NCBI RefSeq assembly: GCF_910592395.1
Contig: NC_088310.1
Coordinates: 18,111,501 to 18,175,500, forward strand
DNA length: 64,000 nt
From: Lineus longissimus
Lineage: Eukaryota > Nemertea > Pilidiophora > Heteronemertea > Lineidae
Direction: 5' to 3'
The translations under genes were made by a program, and so were the position numbers. Below the pieces are notes generated by a model that was not told the DNA's origin, searched no databases, and was given only the letters and a program-made list of their open reading frames with translations. Positions within the stretch are counted from its first letter, which is position 1, and each line of letters begins with the position of its first letter. Below, in pieces: positions 10,001-21,400 of the stretch.

Positions 10001-11925
10001 CTTCCTTGCAGGTACACCCTAGTCAAGATGCACTACATGGTCCTTCAAGTTGTCGTTATCAGACCTTTGATATTTTTCGGACAGGCTATCTACCTAGCTG
10101 ATTTAGGAGACTCATCTGCAGTAAGTTTGTCATAAAGACACGGTTATGGACCCTTGTCCCCAAATTGACGTGAAAGAACTCGTGCCAACTTTTATCCCTA
10201 CAAGGACAAGGGCTATTTTCAGAAATTTTTGATAAAGGCACAAATCTACTCAAAGATAAAACAAAACCAGGTCCTACGCTGACCTTTTGGTTGTGACTTG
10301 GTCCTAGGTTTCCATGACAACACAAGTCATCGAGTTCTGCCAGGCTTATTTATGTAGGAACAGGAAGTAGGTAATACATTCTCACAGGCCAAAAAAATGT
10401 ACTTTTGTGAAATATCTACATGGCACATAAGGAACCTTTATATACGACGTTCAAAAATTCTTGTTTTTCTTTTCTTTTTCATCCAGGCACCATCAGCGCT
10501 AAACACAGTCGCCTCGACATTACATCTGGCCAGCACGCTGACAGCCATGTATGGTCTAGTATTAGTCCACCGGGTAGCAGAACCACATCTGGAAAAGTTC
10601 CAAACACAGCGTAAATTCCGGACCCTGCAGTTAGTCCTGCTGTTTTGCAACTTGCAGAGTGGTATCTTTAACCTGTTGGCGAATAATGGAGTTTTTCCTT
10701 GTACCCCAGGTGGATTCACATCAAAGACTAGAGCATCAAGTAAGTGGCAAAAAAAACGGTGATTTTTTCCTACCATGCATAGGCCTACTGTATCAAATGT
10801 CTTGTTTTTAGGGGAATGATGGTCCCTCGTTCTGAATTTTGAATAAGACTTTTTTTAAAAAACAGGATGTCGAAACTCTGGGGGTTTCTACTTTGGGAAA
10901 GAGGAGCGGTAAAAATCATCAAGTGACTCCGTTGGTTTCTATTATAACACTGCACTTTATGTGATCTCTCACTACCGTCATCTCATCGTACACAGAATAT
11001 AATTTACAGCCCCTTATGGTGGACACATTTTGGAGTCTTTCTCAGCCCGGAGAGGTCATCGTGTCGAGCGAAAGAATAATAAAACTTGATACTACGCCAA
11101 GTGTTTCTGTGCCTTTGAAGTCTGTAGAATTACCGACACAGGATAACAAAGACAGTTATTGTTCTTACAGATATGCACCACACGCTGCTCGTATTTGAGA
11201 TGTTTTTGCTCTCACTCGTGGCGCGCTATTTCTACCGTCGCAAAGAACCCCTGGCTAACTTCAGTGCCCAAGTCGGTGAACGGCTGGCCGACAATGACGT
11301 TTTACAGAAGGAAACAGACAGAGCCAATTATGGCTCAATTCATATGACTGATGCGGTCTTTGAAGGATTGGAGGACTCCGGTAATAATGAACTCTTCCTT
11401 TGAATCAAAACAGGCAGGTTTCTGTGAAGGAATTACAGTTTCAGCGAAAAAAAGTTAAAGTTTAAAAGCACAAAAGTCACGTTATCCCCAACGGTTACGT
11501 TAAGTATCCTAATGGACGTTATCTCTTTCAGTTAAGACTTAACGGCGCCGTTAAAGCTAACGTGATTTTGACCAACCCAGCCCAATGTAAATGTAATGTG
11601 GTAGATTTGTCGGATTAAATGATGTAGTTATGTTCAAACTTACGTTAGAGAATATGGCGGGGTGAGCAAAGGTGGATTCTGGTTTCGTCATCAGAAATAA
11701 ACCCCCGATCTCTTCAGTAATCTTGCTCTTTCAACTCGTCTTTCAGGGCTATATACTATCATGGATCGGGTCACTTATAAAAGACAATACCAACCAAACA
11801 ATGGGGTTTCCCAGGCAGAATCGACCAGGAATCCTAGTGAAAATCCTTTACAGAATGACACTCCTGGTGTCAGTAACTCGGTGAACTCCCCCGTAGAAGA
11901 ATTATCTGTATTTCGATATACATAG
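7007..11925 (+). CDS. SLC51A: Organic solute transporter subunit alpha (8 exons)
   Basis: Exons: 7007-7058, 7814-7971, 8576-8649, 9229-9387, 10012-10120, 10487-10739, 11171-11380, 11747-11925. All junctions are GT/AG and phases match, giving 397 aa (vertebrate protein about 340). The N-terminus MTDNCTDGIPS resembles the extracellular NYGIPS start of the family. Seven hydrophobic segments follow, beginning with LAVVVICWILTLACVGIYIEE. The diagnostic Cys cluster PPCCCCCFC sits at about residues 132-140, and GVFPCTPGGFTSKTRAS and ARYFYRRKEP match conserved C-terminal blocks. In vertebrates the alpha subunit pairs with SLC51B to export bile acids and steroid conjugates by facilitated diffusion at the basolateral membrane. 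No beta partner is seen nearby. The last exon encodes a polar, Asn/Ser-rich tail longer than in mammals. MITE copy 3 ends 44 bp upstream of exon 3. Confidence 0.88.
7076..7146 (+). repeat. Short dispersed CTCCGGACGCAG element
   Basis: Starts ACTCCGGACGCAG and ends GGGCTGCCCAGGGAGTCTA. The same start and end words recur at 56756-56842 and, in part, near 54798, 55540 and 61497. About 70-85 bp, non-coding. Here it lies in intron 1 of SLC51A, just after the donor. Confidence 0.45.
7205..7445 (+). mobile_element. tRNA-derived SINE (type A)
   Basis: The head resembles a tRNA: an A-box-like GTGGCCTAGTGG, then a B-box-like GGTCCCGGGTTTGATTTCC about 35 bp later. A non-tRNA body follows, with TCCTCCGGGGTCTCCAGTTT and TTGTTTAGAGCTTATAATG. 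It lies in intron 1 of SLC51A. Confidence 0.55.
8403..8531 (-). mobile_element. TA-type pogo-like MITE, copy 3 (5' truncated)
   Basis: Reverse-orientation family member, from CTGTCCTTAATAGAGAGG to the terminal GAGGTTCCACTG followed by TA. The distal end is missing. It ends 44 bp before SLC51A exon 3. Confidence 0.65.
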
Positions 11926-12453
11926 TTTCAACATGAAAAAGCAGAGCATGAGGAGAGTTATTAATTATGTTCATCAAGCATTTCTTTTTTTAAAAACGGT
12001 ATCTTATTTCATTTAGATTTCATTTAATTTCATAGGTATCAATTGACTACATGTACATGTACTGCATGAATACCAGTGTATGATATTAGAATGCAATACA
12101 TGTACATGCACTCTCTCATTGTCTATTTGCGTCATGATGTCATTGCAGAGGTAGATAATGCAATGGTGTTAATCAATGATGCAATTAATTGCAAAATTAG
12201 TCTGCTTCAGCCAAGTGGTTCAAAATCAAGAGAAACCGAATCCTGTGGATACCCTTTGAAGGTGCTAATGTTGTTTGTAAAGAGAATAGAATCAATGTAT
12301 CATTAGATTATAATAATGTATTTGCATAATATGCTGTCATGATTTTGTTACATTAAAAATGTTTCAACCAAATGAAAAAATTGTCAATTTGTACATCTGT
12401 AATCACCTCCAGCACCATCATGAAGCAAAACAGTCAAACTGATCTTTAAGATA

Positions 12454-15400
12454 TCACAGTCTTCCAATTATCATTGCGTCCACTAATTCTCCGACTTTGA
12501 CAACAGGCCTCTCCTCTGTAAACGGCGGCAACAATAACATGGCTTTGGCTGTACTCATACTGAGCAGACGGCTGCTGATTTGGTTTCCTGTACTGATGGC
12601 TGATGGGATACCATCGTCGGACGACCACTCTAGCACGGCACGATGATACTCGGGTCGGGGATCGAGGTAGACATCGGAGACAACCTGGAAAGTAACATTG
12701 CAAAGTTAGGTCGATCTGTTATTATCAGCTTGTCAAGCTGCTGTGGTGTGGGGTAGCGCAGTGGAAGAGAGTCGGCCACATGATCAGGAGGTCGTGGGTT
12801 CGATTCCCAGCCGAGTCACTGCTTGGTTCCCCGACTGGTCTAGTTCAAGTGAGCGCCTTCTTGTTGCTCCTTGAAACCCCTGATTGATTTCTGTGGAGAC
12901 CGGGGTAATAATTTGATATCCCACAGCGCTTTAACAGTTCCATTACTGAGGAGTGCTATATAAATGCGTGACATTATTATATTATTACAGTGGACTCTTG
13001 ACTTGCAGTCAGGAGAGTTCTGGTTTGATCTCCACTGATAGCGTGAGACTGTAGGCAGGTCTCCTTGTCTAACTGATCTCTCTCCACCCATGTGTCTAAA
13101 TGGGTACAGGTCAGAAATGCTCAGATTGCAGTGCTGGTTGAGCAGCTTTTCTTTTTCTGAGGTCAACTGAATGGTTATAGGACAGACCAGGGTCAGAGTG
13201 TAGATTTGGATGATAACCTATATCGCACTTCATATCAGACTACAAACCCAAAACTTAGTTTCACACAGTTATAACTCTTGATTTTTAAAACTTTCATTTA
13301 TCTACGGTACCTGCTTCAAAACTACAGCTATTGGCCTTGAAAATTGAGGCTCGTATAGTTTTTACACTCAGAATATGCACATGATTACTCGTCAATAGAT
13401 AAGCTTTATACGTGTCTATCCGAATTGACGGACTTGAAGGTCAAGTGTGTGATTACTGGTCCAAATAAATAAGATCACTTGGACTTATTGATATTTTTTA
13501 TTTGGGTGAAGTTTTGCTATTATGTCTGCTGACTAACACACACCTAGGTCACAATAAAGTCCTTTTGGAGACTAGCCTCAGTTATAAATCAAATGATAAC
13601 TGAAAAAGCACTTACACTTTTCTACCTGTGCAGCAGTCATTGAACTTAAGACACACTCGCCATCAAGTTATCTTTGAATGTCAATGACCCCATGTTCAGA
13701 TCAATATCTCAACATGCTATAACTCACTCATTTCAAATTATTTTGCAAGAAGTGTAGATCTTTACCTTTGCTTTTACAACTGTGTTCTTTGGCTTGAGAA
13801 ATCCTGCCATTTTCCTAACGGCGGGCAGCACATAAAGATTACACGTCACGATACATGACACTGGGTTCCCTGGTAAACCAAAAAATAACTTGTTCTTGTC
13901 CTCAAACATTACAGTTCCAAAGGTTGTTGGCTTCCTATAAAAAAAATTATTTCATAACTCAATAGTTCACTTGTGTTCGTTGAAGGTGGTTATATTAGAC
14001 AAGGTATAACTAATCAAGGACAGAAGAATGATAAACGGATGAGATGTTCTTATTTAAGGGGTAAGGTGTTCGACAAAATAGGAAGTGATTAGTGTATCTT
14101 ACCCTGGTTTCATAAAAACTCGGCCAAAGTGAATCTTCACACCAAGGTCTGTTTGAAGAACCTGCTTCAACAAGTCCTGAAGATAAAAACATATCATAAA
14201 GGGGTACGCTGCTCAGCACGATCCCCCCACATCCTGACTCCGTCCGTAGATGCGGCAAGGATATGTCGTACTGATGGATACCAACTTTCAGACATATATT
14301 TGCCATACCTGAGGATGGAATACGAACGCGGGGGGATCATGCCGACACAATCAAGGCCTCTACCCCGGCCTGCCTCTTTTAGAGGTTGGGTCACTATCGG
14401 TAAACATGTCAGACAGTCTGTTGACAAAAAATGTGGAAAAAACACATGTTATTGCTACTGCTAAACAAATCTACACATATCATTTCGCTCTCCGTTCGGT
14501 AAGTCACAACATACACATTTTCTATTTCGACTCTTAAAAAGCAATGAATTTGCCCTCCAAATTGCACAATTTCAAATAGTTCAGACACCAAAATGTTTAC
14601 ATGTATTGACTGAAAAATCACTGACCTTTTCGCCCATTGAGACTCCACCAGACGTCACAATCACATCAACTCTCTTCATCGCTTTCCTCAACATCTCTAA
14701 CAGGGCATCAGCACTGAAACCATAAAATGTCTCTTCAATGAGGCAATCTAAAAGGGACTTGTCTAACCACAGTAATAATACAACAATCCTTTGACATTTG
14801 GGAACAATATTGAAAGACATCTCTACACTGCTCGAATGTATTACAGGACAACTCATTTATAGGGACTTTTTTTGCTCATCATATGACTTATGTATCGTTT
14901 ATTCGTCTGTGAAAATTTCAACCTATACCTCCAAAAGAAAGGATTTAAATCCATTGAGAAAGAAATTTCGTATGTAAATATTTACAGAGGAATTCTGCTC
15001 CATGATGGAGTCCTGATGGCCACCACCTGGATAATGCATAGCTGAAATGAAGAAAATCAGCTGAAGCATCCTAATAGCCTTACCTGTCGGGTGCCACCCC
15101 AAGATCCTCCGTGGTAACCCCATGGTCCTTCAAGGCCGAGAGCAGTGTGGTACGGTTACTGTCACGAATCTTCCCAGGCTTCAGAGGCTCATTAGGCTCA
15201 AGAAGCTGAAAACATTAGAAATTACAAAAAATACAGATTTGACAATGACGGATGGGAAGGGTAGATTAGATCCTTTAATCCACACTTGATCCTGTAGTTA
15301 AGAAACGAAGTACCGGCAGAGGTTAAGTTCCTTACCTCATTGCCCGTGGACATGACCCCCACCACTGGACTTCTGGACACCTTGACCCTGGTCACGCCCA

Positions 15401-18400
15401 CTGTTGCTAGGAGACCAAGCTCTGATGGACCAAGAAGTTGATTCTTTGACAGGATCTTCTGGTCTTTGGCAATGTCTGAGCCAACTCGTCTGAAATAGTA
15501 AAAGGTTTGGTCATAATAGGTGCACCGTATGAACAAGTCACAAAACATTTCCTTTGTACATCAAAACATACTCGATGACTTCACCCAAGCAGTGAAAGGG
15601 GGAAGATAGGAATGTCTGGCTGTTCTTGTCATACACTGTTGACAGATGCACAGAGAATAATACGTTACAGCCACTGTCAAACGCCAGAAGCGGATTCATG
15701 AGTCAGAGAAAGATGTTTTTAACGTCAATTTCCAAATCATGCTAAATTTCAACGAATTTTCTCCAATTTGAATGAGGGGGGTCACAAACCCAGTGCCCCC
15801 TCTGCATGGATCTGTGCCTGAACACTACTGGGGATCCCTTTATTCATTAGCTACTAAAACTAGAATTGATCAGCAAAGGGGACGCCTCGTGCCATACCTG
15901 ATATCTTGTCCCGGCTTAGGCGCTTTGAGTATCTTAATTTCGAGTTCTGTTTCCCCGTCATCGCCTTCTTTGGTCAGCTCAGTGTCCTCCACTTGAACAA
16001 CAGCATCCGCACCTTCTGGTAGTGGTGCTCCAGTGTTGATACGCAAACAGAAACCAGGTGAAACTTTATCCTTGGGCTGGAAAATACAATAATGACGACT
16101 GATGCAGAGATTCTGAAATGCGGACTCTCCAAACATTTGCACTTCTCTAAAAGGTTGTTTCTAGTAGTTGGACAAGCAGTATTCGAATCACTGGTGTCCA
16201 TCCTTGATTTGATTCGAGCAGGAGAGGACAATTTCATCAACACTGATTTCTTACTTTGCAGCTGTAATTGCCCTTCTGAGAGGACTGAGCCATGGAGGTA
16301 GAAACAATATCACATTCGGATAAGCTACTCTAAAGTTACGTTCATTTTGAACATCGTTTTTGATGGAAATAGTAAGGTGTTGATATCTCATCAACAAGAA
16401 ATTGGTTCTTGCATTGCTTTTTGTCAGAAGAACACAACAGTAGACTGACATTATAAAACCATCAGTTGAACACAAATAAAGTTGGAAATAAGATTTCTCA
16501 GGAAGCTTTTGCATAGTACTATTCATCTCCTTGCAAAAACCTGTACACCTTCGTTATATATCAGATAGATATCATTATTAGATATCACTATTCTCACTCA
16601 CCACATCACCAGCCGTTGAATCACCAAGGACTGTCCGCAGCCCAGCACCATCAGAGGCTGTAAATGATAGGGGGAAAGGTGATAATGGCACAATGTGAGC
16701 AACTTCAAGAGTTCATTAGGCAGAGCGTAACATCAGATGAACAGCCCTGTTTTACTTGTTCCCTAACTATGAATATCTGGTTGTGGATACTGGTCTAGAT
16801 GGCCAGAAGTCCACCAATAGGTCTTCTACATTTTGGCATCTTGTCAAGACATGGTCGACAGTCATTGGCACTGTTTAGCCAAATCCACTCTTACAGTTAA
16901 AGGAGTAAGCCATTCATATTTACGGGTGGGTCAGGAAAATAGAAATGCAGTTATACACAATGCTGTAGTGCCATTATAATGCATACAACTTAGTACAGGA
17001 ACTTGGTATATATAGTATTTGTAAATCTGTCTTCACAATGGCAAAGTTGAAATTTATATTCAGCAGGCATTTATGCAATTGGAAATTTTAGATTCAATTA
17101 CAAATTTCAACTATCAATGAATGGCGTAGGCCTTTAAGTTGTGAATTACAAACAGTTAGTGCAAACATGATGAGAGACACTCATCCAAATTTATGTTTTT
17201 GACACAATGACTTGACTTACCTAGGACAGCATAGCCATCTTTGATTGAAGCAGGGAATGGAGGGAGTGGATCAGTAGCAAAAACATCTTCAGCCAATACC
17301 TTATTTAAACCATCTGGAAGTGTAATGATGATGAATATAGAATGGACAACGAGATGTTTTACCAGGCGCTTGACTACGGTGAGACATCCTGTATCAGTTT
17401 TGCATGGAGCAAGTTGAAGCACATTCTATGGATGCAAAAAGGATGATAAAACGTAAATTGAGTTTAATAGTCATTCACAACAGTTAAACCAATGATTCTG
17501 ACAACAAAATAGTGTGTTAAATGGCACCTAGGCTCAGTACTAGATTAATTTTGCAAACAATATGCCTCTTGAGCACGTCTGCTACTGCAAAGGTACGACG
17601 GTGAACAGACAATGTAGTCAGAGCGGATTCTGTTGACTGCATGGGATGGGTTTATTGTTGAGTTGATGTCAGCAGACTTCAGTCAGTGCCGACATGTTGG
17701 GTGATATGAATAAAGACTAGCAATTGCTTTTACTGAAAACCCCATGTACATTTACACTACACCTTTCTGTACAAAATTGAAGTAAAAGCATTTGCTAGAC
17801 TTTATTCATATCAGCCAATGTCTTGACGGGTTGTGACCAGATTATGATGTCACTCGGATGTGACATATCTTTCTGTCTTCCAGTGGTTGTCAGGTAATAG
17901 TAGACACCAGGCCTGATGCCCGTCAATACTCGTAATTTGATAATTCATTGCTGTTTTGCTATGTTCTTGCTCACCTCTGAAGTCTATAGTCTCCACCCCA
18001 AGCATCTGAGCTTCCCTCAAGACAGTTTCAAGAGCTTCATCTACAGATATCATAGGAAAGGGAGATGCCCGTGGTCTGCGGGCTACCTTGGATGCATCAA
18101 CATCACCTAGAAGAGAATACAGTCTTGAGGATGCTACAAGTTTTTCTTTTTGTCTTTGAGGAGTCATCCCATTGTATTCTGAACGTACAATGCCAATCAA
18201 ATAATTCAAGGGTGCTAGTTGAAAGGATACATTCTGAACAATATATACAAATTGAGGTCCATGATTCTCACCAAATGTACAATATTAGAATCAACACTTT
18301 CTTTTAAATTGGAGACAGTGCCCTGTGGTGACCTTTTTCTCCAGATGTCATCAAGGCCAAAAGCCTATTACTCCTAAGTACCATCACATGGGGTAACTCT

Positions 18401-21400
18401 GAACACCTGGCAACAGATGTTTCTCACCACAACAATTCTTTCTGGGTCTTTAGAGTTACTCCATTTTTCAAAGTCACATCATGTGACGGTACTTTAACGT
18501 GATAGGTTTTCGCCAAAAGCAATAATCAACACACTCAATGCAAAATAAACCTCACATTTGAGAGCAGGTGACCGATTTGAGTAAAATCATCAGCAGTACC
18601 ACACTTGTTTGCTTTTATCGCACTACCCAGACAAAAACTGGATACTTACTTTTATGGTTGTGGCCGTGATGGTGGTGGTGGTGACGAATTTCGTGGCGAC
18701 AGTGCTGAAATCGAAAACAATCCTGCATTGTGTGGACTTGGAACAAGAATGCTCCACTTGTAACAGATTTCAGTACTGACGATTATATGGGGGGGGAGGT
18801 TTGCTCTCTTGATCAGCCAAGGGCATTGTTTTCTTGATTGCCATATGACAAGATGACTCCTTGTAGCTCAGGGTCTCTCTAAACCAGTGATGCCCCACCA
18901 CATTTTTTGGCAATAATTACTGATCTCGAAAATGGTCGACACCATAATACTGGTTACACGTTTCTTGAAATACAACAGAAGAACATTTATTTCAAACAAT
19001 TTTTATTCAAATTTCTTAGAAAATATCACAATAGCAATAATCATACATATATGTTTCAAATCATTTGAGTTTCATGAGCTGTAAATTCATATCTCTAGCG
19101 GCCTTCTCCATGAGCTGAGCACCAGGCACCCCAGGCACAGAGCCTGACACAGAGTAGTAGCTAACACTGGCTGTTTCCTCGGTTCTGAGAACAGTCTCTG
19201 TAGTTGGCGTGGCAACATGACCAGTCAAAGGTGCCGAGTTTGTTGCCTCGACAAAATTATGTGGCGTAGCGGGCAATGTAACCTGAGTTTCAGAAGCAGA
19301 CGTTACCGGGGCTGATTTGTTTTCATCAACCTGGGTAATGTTATAAGTGTTATGGCCCGAGTCTGTGTATTCCATGAACCTGACGTTCTTATCGACTTGG
19401 TTGCATGCCTCGTATGTCACGACAGGAACTCCTGAAGTTCCTGCGTGCTGAATCACCATGACTGTCTCTTTCCCCGGGTCATATTGTAGAGACACCGACC
19501 CAGCCTCAGACGGTACCTCCACAGAACTTTGCGATCCTGTCGGTACAGTATCTGACTGCTCCTCCCTATCATCCCCACTTTCTTTTTCCAATGCCTTTTT
19601 CAAGTCGTCAGCCGAGAACTCATAACTGCGTTCACTGCGACGCTTCTTTAAATGCGACATGAAGTAAGAAACTTTTCTTTTGGAAGGCGTCGGCAGTGAC
19701 GTGCCACGTTTTTTTTCAATATGGCTATGAACCTCAGAAGCGGCATCAGACTGATGCAACTTTGCCAAGATGACGTCTTTCAAATCTTCATCGATTCGCT
19801 GTGTTTCTGCGAGAGGTGGCTGCCAAAGTATTTTCGAGTCGATAGGCACATGGTTTCCGGAGATGTGAACCCTCCATTGTGTCAGGTCGCTCAGGAAGAT
19901 TTTCAAATTGATAACCACGGAACAGTTATGGCGATCTTGTCTGTGGGCCTTGCCTTTACAGCCTGAAAATAGAATAATAGAATATAAAGTTAGGCAATGA
20001 GTGATTTTAGATGTGTTTTGATCATGAAACATTGTATCGAATCATAAGTTAGATACAATGACAACTATTTCTCCAGGAGACTTAGCATTGGACTTCAAGC
20101 TATCCAAACTGATACTGGAACTCCGGAAACATGAGAAGAAATGACAATGATGTGACCACACAAGCTGCAGTCAGGCATATAGCCTCAGGTGATTTGGATT
20201 AGTTCCAGTTGCTATTCTGTTAGGGGGTCAATTTTTGGTACTTGACCTAATCGGGGCATTTTCGCAACTTTTCTAAACTCAGTCTGTTGCTGAGGAGCAT
20301 GTAGACATCATTTGAATACCCTGGGTGTGAATGGCGTAGAATTTCATTGCAAAACTTGAAACTCAAGTAAGGAGACATCACGTCTAAAGCAAATATCATT
20401 TGGGTCACATCAGAAAAGTCGCCTCTACTCTAAAAGACCTGAAATGGATCTAGTGACTTTTGCATCCGAACTCTTCACATCTGGACCTCAGGTTCACTCA
20501 CCAGGTTCACATTTTCCAAAACCACCACAGCTCCTCTGGCAGTTCCCATGTCCCGGGCACCACAGATACCAGTTGACGACGTATTCATCTCTCTGATTCT
20601 CCGTCTTGACGAGTTTGCTCCGTGCCAGGCCTTCCTCAGTGTACACAAACACATCATCAAGTCTGTTCCTTTGGTGGACGTTCTTTCCGCGTTGCCAGCT
20701 GCCAGTATCGACGGCTGTCTCTAGATGCCGCGGTGCCACCAAATGCTTTTTCACATCCCTTTTCCCGCGATTCAAATACAAATTTCTCAGAATCGGATGA
20801 GAATTTAGAAACGGTTTCAAATGTGGCCCAGTCTTCACGAAACATATCTCACCACCATCTCCAACAGGTTTATTTCTCGACCTGGTATTAGGTTTAGTGA
20901 CACTCTTTGCCACACTTTTCTCTTCAGCCTCTCTCAAAATGTCATTCTGTAAATCCTCAAAGTTGTACACCGAACTCCGGTCCACAGCAGCCACTGCCCT
21001 CTGTTCGTTCTCAGTATCTATAATCACATACACAGTATCCTGTTGCGCTTCATCCCTAGCAGTGGTGCCATCATAAACAAGTCCGCACACGTCGTATGGT
21101 GATGTGATTTCTAATCCTGAAGTTGTTGTCTTTCCAGCCAGCGCACCCCTATCACTCATGGATGGTAACAGCACACCTTCAGGGGCACTTGTTTCTGGTT
21201 TGTCGTCAATCTGTGTGGAAAAAGTCACTGCTTCACTTCCTAGATAATCGTTCTCTGACAACATTGATAAAACAGATTTGGTATTTTGATAAACTTTATT
21301 TACTGCAATTTTCTACTGCAACTATAGGGCCTACGTATATCAATGATATCTGCTAAGCCAGGACCAAGGGGATGAAAGTTACAAAGCAGGAATGGATGGA

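Noticed and set aside
12740-12830. tRNA gene within the gephyrin intron
   Set aside because: A and B boxes are present but the cloverleaf does not close and the unit continues into a SINE body repeated at 28852.
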